A stretch of DNA of 64,000 nucleotides from Actinomycetes bacterium (GCA_025964575.1 JAOPYO010000035.1:1-64000), one strand, 5' to 3'; positions 42,443-50,959 are shown, counted from the stretch's first letter. Made by a program: numbers and translations. Notes: a model not told the origin generated them from the sequence alone.

Positions 42443-42685
42443 ATGGCACGTTGCGAGGTTTGCGGTAACGAATACGACATGACATTCGAGGTGCACGCGC
42501 AGGGGGCCGTGCACGTCTTCGACAGCTTCGAATGCGCGATCACCCAGATGGCGCCCATCTGCGAGCACTGTCAGTGCCGGGTGATCGGCCACGGCGTCGA
42601 GGCCAACCGGAAGTGGTACTGCTCGGCCCACTGCGCTCGCATCGCCGATCCGCGGATGGCCGATCTGGTCAGCGACCACGCCTGA
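42443..42685 (+). CDS. Small cysteine-rich zinc-binding protein
   Basis: An 80-aa protein with four cysteine pairs or clusters: MARCEVCGNEY, FDSFECAI, CEHCQCRV and WYCSAHCAR, spaced as in treble-clef or metallothionein-like actinobacterial proteins. It probably binds zinc. ATG 42443 follows GGGGAGACAG. It diverges from narB across the GlnR-type array. A double hairpin follows. Function unknown. Confidence 0.82.
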   Translation: MARCEVCGNEYDMTFEVHAQGAVHVFDSFECAITQMAPICEHCQCRVIGHGVEANRKWYCSAHCARIADPRMADLVSDHA

Positions 42686-42699
42686 CGACCTCGGCGAGA

Positions 42700-42760
42700 T
42701 CTCCGCGTGCGGCGGGCACCGGACGCGGAGACCTCTGGCGGGTGCCGGAGCGGAGGTCTC
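42700..42760. terminator. Two nested/tandem hairpins between convergent genes
   Basis: TCTCCGCGT (42700-42708) pairs with ACGCGGAGA (42723-42731), and GAGACCTC (42728-42735) pairs with GAGGTCTC (42753-42760). The two stems share bases, so they are alternatives. They can end transcription of the zinc-protein gene and of narK. Confidence 0.7.
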
Positions 42761-42762
42761 GA

Positions 42763-44154
42763 TCAGACTCCGGCACCGGCGAGGCTCGGCACCGCGCTGA
42801 CGGCGACCCGTCGGCGCAGGTAGCAGGACCAGGTCAGGACGACGCAGACACCGTAGAAGACCGCGAGTCCGGTGAGCGCCGGGCTGATGCTCTTGGTCTG
42901 TTCGAGTGAGATGCGGAACGCCTGCTGGATCAGTACACCGCCGAAGGCTCCGACGGCCGAGCAGATGCCGATCGCCGCGGCCGCGTCCCGCCGCCCCCGG
43001 GCTGTCGCTGTGGAGACGGCCTCGGTGTCGGCCGGGTTCACCTCGGCGAGCGCCTGGGTGCGGAAGATCGCAGGGATCATCCGGTAGGTCGATCCGTTGC
43101 CGATGCCGGTGGTGGCGAAGACGAACAGGAACGCGGCGAGGAAGGCGTTCCAGTCCTTGGCGTTCACGGCCATCGCGACGGCGGCGACGCCCAGGCCCAT
43201 GAGGAAAAAGTCGATCATGGTGACCCGTGCGCCGCCGAAGCGGTCGGCCAGCCAGCCGCCGATCGGCCGGGCCAGCGAGCCCACGAGCGCGCCCAGCCAG
43301 ATGAAGTTCGCGCCCTTGACGTCGGGGAACTGGCTCTTGATCAGGACGCCGAAGGAGAAGGCGTAGCCGATGAACGAACCGAAGGTGCCGATGTAGAGCA
43401 CCGACATGATGGAGGTCTGCGGGCGCTTCCAGATGGTGAGCATCTCGCGGGCCGTATAGGCCGAGGTGGCCTTGGTCAGGTTGTTCATGAAGAGGTACGC
43501 TCCGGCCGCGGCCAGCAGGATGAACGGCATCCACACCCAGCCGACGGCGACCAGGCCGAAGGCCACGATGAGCGGCGGCATCGCCAGCTGCGTGACGCTG
43601 GTGCCCAGGTTGCCGCCGGCCGCGTTGAGGCCCAGCGGAAGACCCTGCTTGCTGACCGGATAGAAGTGCGTGATGTTCGCCATCGAGGAGGCGAAGTTAC
43701 CCCCGCCCAGGCCCGTCGTCGCCGCGATCAACAGCAGCACCCCGAAGGGAAGGCCGGGGTGGTTGATCGCGTAGACGAACAGTCCGCAGGGGATCAGCAA
43801 CAGCAGCGCGGACACGATCGTCCAGTTGCGCCCGCCGAACTTCGCCGGCGCGAACGTATAGGGAATCCGGATTGCCGCCCCGACCAGGTTGGGCGTCGTG
43901 GTCAGCCAGAGCAACTCGCTCACCGACAGCTTGATCCCGGCCTTGGGCAGGTTCAGCACCGCGATGCTCCACAGCAGCCACACACAGAAGCCGAGGTGTT
44001 CGGTGAGGATCGAGAAGACCAGATTCCGGAGCGCGACCTTCCGGCCGGTGGTCGCCCAGAAGCCTTCGTCGTCCGGCTCCCAGTCATCGATCCAGTGACC
44101 GCCCCGGGCGGACCGATCCTGCACCTTGATCTCTTCGTCGGCCAGTGCCGTCAT
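42763..44154 (-). CDS. narK: Nitrate/nitrite MFS transporter
   Basis: A 463-aa, twelve-helix major facilitator of the nitrate/nitrite porter family. Motifs include RIPYTFAPAKFGGRNWTIVS, the nitrate signature GLGGGNFASSMANITHFYP with its second copy FATTGIGNGSTYRMIPAIF, and conserved arginines. It imports nitrate and may export nitrite. ATG 44154 has GGAGG six bases before it; the ORF track's ATG at 44158-44160 overlaps that site. It is on the same strand as the reductase genes but separated by the convergent zinc-protein gene. Confidence 0.94.
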   Translation of the reverse strand: MTALADEEIKVQDRSARGGHWIDDWEPDDEGFWATTGRKVALRNLVFSILTEHLGFCVWLLWSIAVLNLPKAGIKLSVSELLWLTTTPNLVGAAIRIPYTFAPAKFGGRNWTIVSALLLLIPCGLFVYAINHPGLPFGVLLLIAATTGLGGGNFASSMANITHFYPVSKQGLPLGLNAAGGNLGTSVTQLAMPPLIVAFGLVAVGWVWMPFILLAAAGAYLFMNNLTKATSAYTAREMLTIWKRPQTSIMSVLYIGTFGSFIGYAFSFGVLIKSQFPDVKGANFIWLGALVGSLARPIGGWLADRFGGARVTMIDFFLMGLGVAAVAMAVNAKDWNAFLAAFLFVFATTGIGNGSTYRMIPAIFRTQALAEVNPADTEAVSTATARGRRDAAAAIGICSAVGAFGGVLIQQAFRISLEQTKSISPALTGLAVFYGVCVVLTWSCYLRRRVAVSAVPSLAGAGV

Positions 44155-44343
44155 GCTCATCCTCCAGGTGCCGTAGCGATGCGGAGCCTGCGAGGGGGCC
44201 GGCTCAGTGCTGTCGACACTCGGAAAATAGGAACGCGGGATTACAGCGCGAAACGGAATCTGTGCCCACAGTGCAACATCCTCCGCACAACGGAAACACT
44301 CCTAGGTGAGAACTTCTCCGCAGAACGGTCCTCACATCGCATA

Positions 44344-44363
44344 TCTGCCCGATTTCGGGCAGA
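44344..44363. promoter_or_regulatory. 20-bp near-perfect palindrome
   Basis: TCTGCCCGA-TT-TCGGGCAGA has perfect nine-base arms. It lies 43 bases before the small gene at 44406. CAGGAT (44392-44397) eight bases before that ATG could be its -10 box, placing the palindrome in operator position; no U tract follows. Confidence 0.5.
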
Positions 44364-44405
44364 ATCCTTGGAGTTTATGGCATTCACAGGCCAGGATGGG
44401 GTCTT

Positions 44406-44681
44406 ATGTTCACCGCTGGACAGCCGTACGGTGATCTCGTCGATCATCTGACCCGCACCACCACGCTCACCACGGGCGAGGCAACGCGGGTGGTCGCCGA
44501 CGTGATCGCCTACTTCGCCGAGACCGCCGAGGCGTACGTACTCCGGCGGCACGGCGAGCTGCGGGCGGCGGGACTGACCAACGACAGGATCTTCCACCGG
44601 ATCGCGGCCGAGCTGCCGCTCCGGCGGGTCGCCCCACCCGAACTATCACTGCGCCAGCTGCGTCGGATGGTGTACGGGTGA
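44406..44681 (+). CDS. Conserved small helical protein upstream of glmS
   Basis: A 91-aa all-helical protein: LTTGEATRVVADVIAYFAETAEAYVLRRHGELRAAGLTNDRIFHRIAAELPLRR and LSLRQLRRMVYG at the end. I recognise it only as an actinobacterial conserved unknown. No membrane span, cofactor or metal motif is visible. It ends 24 bases before glmS in the same direction. A nine-base-arm palindrome upstream may be an operator. Confidence 0.7.
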   Translation: MFTAGQPYGDLVDHLTRTTTLTTGEATRVVADVIAYFAETAEAYVLRRHGELRAAGLTNDRIFHRIAAELPLRRVAPPELSLRQLRRMVYG

Positions 44682-44705
44682 TCATCAAATCAAGGAGACA
44701 CCACC

Positions 44706-46520
44706 GTGTGTGGAATCGTGGCGTACATCGGTCCAAGGGACGCTGTCCCGGTCCTGCTCGAGGGCCTGGCGCGCCTGGAGTACCGGGGGTATGACTCCGC
44801 CGGCATCGCGGTCGTCGGCCGCTCGGGTGATCTGCGGGTCCGTAAGGTCAAGGGCCGGGTGGCCGACCTCGCCGCCGACCTGCCCGCCCGGTTCAAGGGC
44901 GCCCCGGCGATCGGGCACACCCGATGGGCCACCCATGGTGAGCCGAGCGACGCCAACGCCCACCCGCACGTCTCCGGCTCCATCGCGGTCGTGCACAACG
45001 GCATCATCGAGAACGCCGACGAGCTCCGCGCCAAACTGGAGGCCGACGGCGTCGAGTTCAGCTCCGAGACCGACTCGGAGGTGCTGGCGCACCTGATCGC
45101 GCAGTCCATCACCGAGAACCTGGAGGACGCGGTCCGGCAGGCACTCACCTCGGTGGTCGGCACGTACGGCATCGCGGTCGTGGACGCCAGGGAGCCCGAC
45201 CGCATCGTCGTCGCCCGCAACGGCAGTCCGGTGGTGCTCGGCATCGGCGAGAAGGAGATGTTCGTCGCCTCCGACCTGTCGGCGCTGGTCCACTACACCC
45301 GGCAGATCGTCCACCTGGACGACGGTGAGCTGGCCACCGTGCGGGCCGACGGGTTCCGCACCTGGACCCAGGACGCCCGCACCACCTCCAAGAGCCCCTC
45401 GGTGGTCGACTGGGAGCCCGGTCAATGGGACACCGGTTCGTACGACACCTTCATGCAGAAGGAGATCCACGAGCAGCCCGCGGCGGTCCAGCGGACCCTG
45501 TCGGGACGGCTGGACGCCCGCTTCCACACCGCCCACCTCGGCGGGCTCAACCTCGACCCGCGGGAGGCCCGCGAGTTCCGGCGGGTGAAGATCATCGGCT
45601 GTGGCTCGGCCTACTACGCCGGGCAGATCGGCGCCCAGCTGATCGAGGAGCTCGCCCGCATCCCCGCCGACGCCGAGCCCGCCTCGGAGTTCCGCTACCG
45701 GAGCCCCGTCGTCGAGGGCGACACGCTCTACATCGCCGTCAGCCAGTCCGGTGAGACCTACGACACCCTCGCCGCCGTCCAGGAACTGCGGCGCAAGGGC
45801 GGCCGGGTGCTCGGCGTGGTCAACGCGGTCGGCAGCGCGATCGCCCGCGAGTGCGACGGCGGCGTCTACCTGCACGCCGGCCCGGAGGTCTCGGTGGCCT
45901 CGACCAAGGCGTTCACCTCCACCGCGGTGGTGCTGGCCCTGATCGCACTGCACCTCGGCCGGATCCACGACCTGTCCCCCGCCAACGGCCGCCGGATCGC
46001 CGACGGCCTGCGCGCGCTCCCTGGCCAGATCGAGGAGATCCTGGCCCAGGAGGACAAGATCGCCGCGCTGGCCAAGGAGTACTCCCGTTACCCCGGCATG
46101 TTCTTCATCGGCCGGGTGCGGGGCTTCCCCGCGGCCCGCGAGGGTGCCCAGAAGCTCAAGGAGATCTCCTACCTCCACGCCGAGGCCTACCCGGCCAGCG
46201 AGCTCAAGCACGGTCCCCTCGCCCTGGTCTGCCCGGAGCTACCGACCATCGCCGTGGTGCCCGACGACGAACTGCACGAGAAGAACCTGTCCACGCTGGG
46301 GGAGATCCGGGCCCGCAAAGGCCGGGTGCTGGCGATCGCGCACCGCGCACCGGACGCCAAGCTCGCCGACGACGTCATCATCGTCCCCAAGAACGAGACC
46401 GAACTGGACCCGATCCTGCTGACCATCCCGCTGCAGATCCTCGCCTACCACGCCGCGGTCGAGCTCGGCCACGACGTCGACAAGCCCCGGAACCTGGCCA
46501 AGAGCGTCACGGTAGAGTAG
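44706..46520 (+). CDS. glmS: Glutamine-fructose-6-phosphate aminotransferase
   Basis: A 604-aa enzyme that makes glucosamine-6-phosphate for peptidoglycan. The catalytic cysteine is residue 2 (MCGIVAYIG, GTG start with AAGGAGACACC before it). The glutaminase domain has GYDSAGIAV and GHTRWATHGEPSDANAHPH; two SIS isomerase domains follow (IGCGSAYYAGQIGAQLIEELA, SVASTKAFTSTAV, HAEAYPASELKHGPLALV), and the C-terminus KPRNLAKSVTVE is standard. No glmS ribozyme is visible in the short leader. A hairpin follows. Confidence 0.96.
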   Translation: MCGIVAYIGPRDAVPVLLEGLARLEYRGYDSAGIAVVGRSGDLRVRKVKGRVADLAADLPARFKGAPAIGHTRWATHGEPSDANAHPHVSGSIAVVHNGIIENADELRAKLEADGVEFSSETDSEVLAHLIAQSITENLEDAVRQALTSVVGTYGIAVVDAREPDRIVVARNGSPVVLGIGEKEMFVASDLSALVHYTRQIVHLDDGELATVRADGFRTWTQDARTTSKSPSVVDWEPGQWDTGSYDTFMQKEIHEQPAAVQRTLSGRLDARFHTAHLGGLNLDPREAREFRRVKIIGCGSAYYAGQIGAQLIEELARIPADAEPASEFRYRSPVVEGDTLYIAVSQSGETYDTLAAVQELRRKGGRVLGVVNAVGSAIARECDGGVYLHAGPEVSVASTKAFTSTAVVLALIALHLGRIHDLSPANGRRIADGLRALPGQIEEILAQEDKIAALAKEYSRYPGMFFIGRVRGFPAAREGAQKLKEISYLHAEAYPASELKHGPLALVCPELPTIAVVPDDELHEKNLSTLGEIRARKGRVLAIAHRAPDAKLADDVIIVPKNETELDPILLTIPLQILAYHAAVELGHDVDKPRNLAKSVTVE

Positions 46521-46531
46521 CCACCCGCCCA

Positions 46532-46578
46532 CTCCGTGATCATGCAATCGTCCGAGGATGGATTACATGATCACGGAG
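46532..46578. terminator. Long-stem bidirectional terminator
   Basis: CTCCGTGATCATG (46532-46544) pairs perfectly with CATGATCACGGAG (46566-46578) around a 21-base loop. It lies between glmS and the convergent enoyl-CoA hydratase gene. The word TGCATGATCACGG also occurs near 51020 before another gene. Confidence 0.7.
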
Positions 46579-46593
46579 GGCACCGCCCGATGA

Positions 46594-47358
46594 TCAGGGT
46601 TGGGTGAGCTGGGGCCCGGTCCAGCCGAACCGGGGCGGGCGGCGTTCCAGGAACGCGCTCACCCCTTCCCGCGCGTCGCCGGACTCCGCGGCCTCCCGGC
46701 TCCAGCGGTCCGCCTGCTCGTCGGTGAGCCGCCCGGCCGCGATGGAGTCAACAAGGTCCTTGGTCGCCCGTACGGTGAGCTGCGAGCGCGTGGTGATGGT
46801 GTGGCAGAAGTCGCGTACTCGAGCGTGCAGGGCCGCCACGGGCAGCATCTCGTCGAGGAGCCCGATCCGCAGGGCCTGCGCGGCCTCGATCAGATCCGCG
46901 GAGAACAGCAGATACTTGGCGGCCGACGGGCCGATGAGGCTCACCAGTCGCCGGGTCGTCGAAGCCGGATAGACGATGCCGAGCTTGGCCGGGGTGATGC
47001 CGAACCTGGCGTCATCAGCGGCGAAGCGCAGATCACACGCGGCGGCGAGCTGGCATCCGCCGCCCACGCAGTAGCCCTCGATCATGGCGATGGTCGGTTT
47101 CGGAAAGGCCGCGAGGGCCTCCTCCGCTCCCAGTGTCAGTCCGTCTCCGACGAACTCGCCGAGGTCGGCGATGTCGGCCCCGGCGCAGAAGGTCCCGCCC
47201 GCACCGGTGAGCACCACCACTCCTACCTCCGGGTCGGCGGCGAGACGGTCCAGCAGCCCGGGCAGCGCCTGCCACATCTCCGCGGTCATCGCATTGCGCT
47301 TCTCCGGCCGGTTGATGCAGAGGGTCGCCACCTGCTCATCGATGGTCAGATCCAACAT
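46594..47358 (-). CDS. Enoyl-CoA hydratase/isomerase family protein
   Basis: A 254-aa crotonase-fold enzyme. Oxyanion-hole segments are GTFCAGADIADLGEFV and IEGYCVGGGCQLAAACDLRFA; the region FGITPAKLGIVYPASTTRRL carries the residue normally aligned with the second catalytic glutamate, here not conserved, which favours an isomerase or other activity. ATG 47358 follows GAGGGG; the ORF-track start at 47412 is rejected. The DinB-type gene lies 37 bases upstream on the same strand, so they are cotranscribed. Confidence 0.87.
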   Translation of the reverse strand: MLDLTIDEQVATLCINRPEKRNAMTAEMWQALPGLLDRLAADPEVGVVVLTGAGGTFCAGADIADLGEFVGDGLTLGAEEALAAFPKPTIAMIEGYCVGGGCQLAAACDLRFAADDARFGITPAKLGIVYPASTTRRLVSLIGPSAAKYLLFSADLIEAAQALRIGLLDEMLPVAALHARVRDFCHTITTRSQLTVRATKDLVDSIAAGRLTDEQADRWSREAAESGDAREGVSAFLERRPPRFGWTGPQLTQP

Positions 47359-47395
47359 TCCGTCATTCCCCTCGCGCCGCCGGCCCCGTGCGAGA

Positions 47396-48046
47396 TCAAT
47401 GATGACGGCCACGGCGCCGCCTGCTCACGGCAGGCCAGTCGGGCGAACGTCCGGAGGAGCACAGAACGGTCTGCCAGGGGTCGCCGGAGGCCAGCGGCAG
47501 ATGCGGCACACCCCAGCTCCAGGCCGCCACCAGCAGTTCGGTGTCGCGCGGCCGGTAGTCCCGGCCGAGCGCGCGGGCCAAATCCCAGGCGTGCAAATGC
47601 CATTCGACGCAGGCGGCCCCCGCGTGGTCTCCCACTGTGTACTTGGTGCCGCGGTAGATCAGGTGCGTCCGGTCCCAGGCGTCCGGAACGAGATCCGCGT
47701 AGGCGCCCGCGGAGACCGTGAACGACATGATCCGCTCCGGACCGGTCTCGGCCGGCAGTACCGCCAGTTCGGCCGCGTTCTGCCTGGCCTGCTGACGGAT
47801 GAGCACCGCCGAGGCGGCATCCTGGGCGAACAGCTTGGACAGCCGGCTGTCCGGGGCGTCCTGGAGGTACTCCAGGTAGTTCTCCGCCACGCAGCGCAGG
47901 TGACCGGCGAGGTCGAGAGCCTGCCACTCCGGGCATGGGGTGGGCACGCTCCAGTCGGAGTACTCCGCGGCGAGCCCGCGGATGACCGCGACCCCGTCCC
48001 GGTAGGACTCCAGGACCCGATGGCGGTCCGGTGGCGTGCGCTCCAA
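47396..48046 (-). CDS. Maleylpyruvate-isomerase-like DinB protein (TIGR03086 type)
   Basis: A 216-aa protein of the mycothiol-dependent DinB superfamily. The signature is WSVPTPCPEWQALDLAGHLRCVAENYLEYL with the metal-binding histidine, and the two later histidines lie in AACVEWHLHAWDLARALG. Such enzymes conjugate or isomerise with mycothiol, the thiol of actinomycetes. It shares a transcript with the enoyl-CoA hydratase-like gene. Substrate unknown. Confidence 0.85.
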   Translation of the reverse strand: MERTPPDRHRVLESYRDGVAVIRGLAAEYSDWSVPTPCPEWQALDLAGHLRCVAENYLEYLQDAPDSRLSKLFAQDAASAVLIRQQARQNAAELAVLPAETGPERIMSFTVSAGAYADLVPDAWDRTHLIYRGTKYTVGDHAGAACVEWHLHAWDLARALGRDYRPRDTELLVAAWSWGVPHLPLASGDPWQTVLCSSGRSPDWPAVSRRRRGRHH

Positions 48047-48416
48047 GTGTCTCCCCCCACGATCAGAGCACGGCCAGGATGCCGTGCCCCTGCCAGGGTC
48101 GCCCCCGGCCCTTACTCAGGTCAGATCCCGCGCCGAGGCCCCACCTTCAGCCTCGCAGGCCTCGGTGACGACGGTCACCGCACCCGAGATGCGAGCGCCG
48201 GGCGATGCCGCCACGGCACGTACTGAGTGGGTAGATTCTCAAAGTTCGACGGCGGGTGCCACTCGGGAGTGCTGTGTCCCGCATGCTCGTCCAGGTCTTT
48301 CCAGAACCGCCGGGCGGGTTGCCGGAAAGAGCCATCGATGTCGCGCGCAAGCGGCGCACAAGGCCACAAAATGCGCCCAGTGAGGTGATGTCCTCAGAAG
48401 GAGGAGCAGCCCCGTG
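48047..48416. other. 370-base gap, no firm gene
   Basis: No convincing gene is found. On the minus strand an ORF ending near 48175 encodes a natural-looking run of residues (DGSFRQPARRFWKDLDEHAG...) with only moderate GC3 and no ribosome site, so it may be a worn gene remnant. The plus-strand ORFs in the track are shadows. Confidence 0.4.
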
Positions 48417-48818
48417 TCAGGCCCGGGCGACCGAGCGGAAGCTGAGCTTGTGCGCCTCCCGGGCGGTCCGCAGCCGGTCCACCTCGTCGGTCCAGGGCTT
48501 GACACTCCACCGCGCGGCGGCCTTCCGCTGAGCGATCGCCGCCGTGCGGCCGGTCCTCGGGTCGTCCGAGGCATAGATCTTGGGGCCCATGGCGACCCGC
48601 TCGGACGCCTCGGCTGCGCGGATGGCGTCGGCGAAGGCCTGGTCCAGGGTGAGCGACAGCGCCCGCAACTCCGGGTCCGGGCGGGCCTCACCCTGCGCCT
48701 GGCGCAGCGCCTGCTCCGCGTCCGCGGCGGCCGTGAGCTTGTCGCGGTAGGTGGCGGCGAGCTCCTGGTCGGCGCTGTAGCGCTCTTGGACGTCCTTACT
48801 CACCCGGCGGCCCAGCAT
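48417..48818 (-). CDS. Conserved helical hypothetical protein
   Basis: A 133-aa hydrophilic, Ala/Arg-rich protein (DQELAATYRDKLTAAADAEQALRQAQGEAR, LDQAFADAIRAAEASERVA) with coiled-coil-like heptads and no membrane span or known motif. GGAGG eight bases before ATG 48818 and GC-rich third positions show it is a real gene. It diverges from the TetR gene, whose operator lies between them. Not recognised. Confidence 0.7.
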   Translation of the reverse strand: MLGRRVSKDVQERYSADQELAATYRDKLTAAADAEQALRQAQGEARPDPELRALSLTLDQAFADAIRAAEASERVAMGPKIYASDDPRTGRTAAIAQRKAAARWSVKPWTDEVDRLRTAREAHKLSFRSVARA

Positions 48819-48914
48819 GGCGAGGTCCTCCCTCTCAGCGCACGATCGGGGCTGGTCAGCCCCCCGAGGGGCAAGCGTACGCCGGAAGCTCGCGGGTCGT
48901 GACGCCGGTCACGA

Positions 48915-48930
48915 CCTTTACGTAGTAAGG
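48915..48930. promoter_or_regulatory. TetR operator, identical to site at 28474
   Basis: CCTTTACGTAGTAAGG ends eight bases before the TetR ATG, the expected place for autorepression, and recurs exactly at 28474-28489. Confidence 0.65.
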
Positions 48931-48937
48931 TCCTCTC

Positions 48938-49507
48938 ATGTCGCATCCCCGCGAGCCACTCACCCGCGATCGCATCATCGACGCCGCCTTGCGTATCGTC
49001 GACGGCCAGGGCCTCAGCCGTCTCACCATGCGCAGGCTCGGCGACTCTCTCGAGGTCGAGGCGATGGCGATCTATCACCACCTCCCCCGCGGCAAGGAGG
49101 AGCTTCTCGACGGCCTCATCGAGCATGTGGCGGTGTACCCCGCGTCCGTGGGCAACGGGGCGGGCCAGGACTGGCAGCAGCGGTTGCGCGGCTGGGCGGA
49201 CGGTTACCGGGATCGACTGCTCGGTCACGCGGGCGTGCTCCCGCTTCTGGTGACCAGGCGCAACCCGGTGGCCCTGTCCGGAACGGCCGCGTCGTTGCAG
49301 GAGGTGCTCCGGCGGGCCGGCTTCCCAGAGACGGCCGCCACCACCGGAGCGCACGCCCTGCTGAGCTTTGTCATCGGGCATGCCGCGCTGGAGGTGCGGG
49401 GCCTGGCCGCCCGCCAGGCGGCCGACCCGGAGGACACCGTCGACTGGGCGGCCCGGTTCACCGCCGGATTCGACCTGGTCCTCGCCGGGCTCGCCGCCGC
49501 CCGCTGA
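48938..49507 (+). CDS. TetR-family transcriptional regulator
   Basis: A 189-aa TetR protein. The DNA-binding domain is TRDRIIDAALRIVDGQGLSRLTMRRLGDSLEVEAMAIYHHLPRGKEELLDGL, and the C-terminal domain resembles TetR_C_1 (TetR/tetracyclin-type), with SFVIGHAALEVRG near the end. The operator-like 16-mer right before its ATG also occurs before the chromate transporter gene 20 kb away, so a small regulon is likely. The ligand is unknown. Confidence 0.92.
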   Translation: MSHPREPLTRDRIIDAALRIVDGQGLSRLTMRRLGDSLEVEAMAIYHHLPRGKEELLDGLIEHVAVYPASVGNGAGQDWQQRLRGWADGYRDRLLGHAGVLPLLVTRRNPVALSGTAASLQEVLRRAGFPETAATTGAHALLSFVIGHAALEVRGLAARQAADPEDTVDWAARFTAGFDLVLAGLAAAR

Positions 49508-49902
49508 GCGGTCACGTCCTGTCGACCTGCCCCGGGGATCGGGTCGGAGGTGGCGCGCGCTGATCAGCAGGGTGCCGCATGCGGCCTGGACCTCCACAGC
49601 CACCGCTCGCGACGCACGAGGCCCACGGGGCACTTCCTAGTCGCAATCGGCGCGAACCAACTGAAAAGATCGCACATTCGTTCCCGACAGGACGGCGTGT
49701 CGTTTCCGCCAGGTTATTGATCAGGGGGAGGCTGGGCAGAACCATCAGTGAGCGGGGTCACAGCACGGGGGTGCGGTCGTGTCAGAATCAACATCGCCCC
49801 AACGGGCTATTCCCCACGAAGGCGAACCCCAGCACACTGGTGAACGTCCAAAGTGAGTGACCGACAGCACATCCACGAGTAGTTGAGACCGGAGGCACAC
49901 GA
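49508..49902. other. 395-base gap upstream of DUF5999 gene
   Basis: No gene is found. Near its end GTGACC (49857-49862), 17 bases, then TAGTTG (49880-49885) could be the promoter of the DUF5999 gene. The rest shows no strong hairpin. Confidence 0.4.
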
Positions 49903-50106
49903 ATGTGCCCGCACCAGCCACCCTGTCCATCGTCCGAAACATACGATCGCGAGGCCGCCCGCACTATCGCCAGCCACCCCGAGCAGGGATGGAGCCTTCT
50001 GTGCAACGGCGTCGTTCTCTTCGACGACACAGGTGAGCTGCTGCCCAACGGGGGAATCATCGCACCGCACCGTCCCACGGACCTTCCGGCTCCGTCGGCG
50101 GCCTGA
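49903..50106 (+). CDS. DUF5999-family small protein
   Basis: A 67-aa protein matching the streptomycete DUF5999 family: MCPHQPPCPSSETYDREAAR, then ASHPEQGWSLLCNGVVLFDDTGELLPNGGIIAPHRP. Two N-terminal cysteines (CPHQPPC) and one later cysteine may bind metal. GGAGG sits seven bases before the ATG. Function unknown. It stands alone, followed by a repeat and a double terminator. Confidence 0.88.
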   Translation: MCPHQPPCPSSETYDREAARTIASHPEQGWSLLCNGVVLFDDTGELLPNGGIIAPHRPTDLPAPSAA

Positions 50107-50168
50107 CCGGTTCTCCACGGGAACTAGTTCATAGGGGTGATCTTCCTCGGGGGCGTAGCCGCCTGCCA

Positions 50169-50223
50169 AACCGCACGGCCGTAGGCTCCTGCCCGCGGCG
50201 CCCAACCGCACAGCCGTAGGCTC
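50169..50223 (+). repeat. 35-bp-period direct repeat
   Basis: AACCGCACGGCCGTAGGCTC (50169-50188) and AACCGCACAGCCGTAGGCTC (50204-50223) differ at one base. The second copy can form the hairpin CGCAC...GTGCG with an inner GCC/GGC stem. Confidence 0.7.
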
Positions 50224-50249
50224 GTGCGAACGGAACCACCGAGCACAGA

Positions 50250-50326
50250 CCGCCGTTCTGGGCCCACCCCGCAAGCCGGGGCCCAGGCGGTCAGGCTCAC
50301 CGGCCGACCCTCCGGTCGGCCTTTTT
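50250..50326 (+). terminator. Double terminator with U tract
   Basis: Hairpin one: CCGCC and CTGGGCCC (50250-50265) pair with GGGCCCAG and GGCGG (50279-50290). Hairpin two: GGCCGACC (50302-50309), loop CTCC, GGTCGGCC (50314-50321), then TTTTT, a canonical intrinsic terminator for plus-strand transcripts. Confidence 0.85.
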
Positions 50327-50359
50327 CATGTCTTTCCGGATCCGGCTTCCCGGGACCGA

Positions 50360-50959
50360 TCAGCTCGTCCAGCGCCGCAGCCACGGTTCGACGGCCGAGC
50401 CGACCGCGGCCGGGTTCTTCGCCAGATCGTGACGCTCCCCGGGCAGCACCTCCACCTGGGTGGCGTCCGCCGGATCAGGGACGCCGAACGGGTCACGATC
50501 ACCGTTCACCACCAGCACCTCGCAGGAGCCCAGCGCCCCCCGCAGCTCATCGGCCCGGGACCGCTCGGGCCTTCCCGGCGGGTGCAGCGGAAACGCCAGC
50601 GCGACCACCCCCCTGACCTCCGCCTCGCCGGCCGTACGGCACGCCACCCGGGCGCCGTTGCTCCGGCCGCCCTGGATCAGCGGCACCTCACCGACCTGCT
50701 TCCTGACGGCGTCGATGACCTCCAGCCAGGCCTCGTCCTGTTTGACCGGCGAACCGGGCGCCCTGCGTCCCGCCAACCGGAACGGCTGGACCACCCGGGC
50801 CACCGTGCCGCCCAGGGCCAGCGCCACCTCCCGTACCGCCAGCAGGTCCGCGGCCTCCACCCCGCCGTTCGAACCATGGGTGAGTACGAGCAGGAATCCC
50901 GGGTCGTCCACCTGATCCAGTTCCACCCGCGCGAGCCCATGCGAGGTCAGGATCTCCAT
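50360..50959 (-). CDS. Alpha/beta hydrolase (Tex30/KANL3-like)
   Basis: A 199-aa alpha/beta-hydrolase fold protein. The nucleophile elbow is LIQGGRSNGARVACRTA (Ser), the acid is in VVNGDRDPFG, and the histidine is in LPGERHDLAKNPAA. The N-terminus FLLVLTHGSNGG supplies the oxyanion hole. No signal peptide; cytosolic. The substrate is not known. It lies convergent to the DUF5999 terminator. Confidence 0.85.
   Translation of the reverse strand: MEILTSHGLARVELDQVDDPGFLLVLTHGSNGGVEAADLLAVREVALALGGTVARVVQPFRLAGRRAPGSPVKQDEAWLEVIDAVRKQVGEVPLIQGGRSNGARVACRTAGEAEVRGVVALAFPLHPPGRPERSRADELRGALGSCEVLVVNGDRDPFGVPDPADATQVEVLPGERHDLAKNPAAVGSAVEPWLRRWTS

Noticed and set aside
44206-44270. GlnR-like half-sites before narK (ATTAC...GAAAC)
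   Set aside because: The spacing is five rather than six bases and the 11-base phasing of the nirB and narB arrays is absent.
44682-44705. glmS ribozyme before glmS
   Set aside because: Only 24 bases separate the genes, too short for the ribozyme, and no core motif is seen.
48175-48393. Minus-strand frame reading a natural-looking peptide in the 48.0-48.4 kb gap
   Set aside because: Only moderate GC3, no start with ribosome site and no recognised homologue; kept as a possible remnant rather than a gene.
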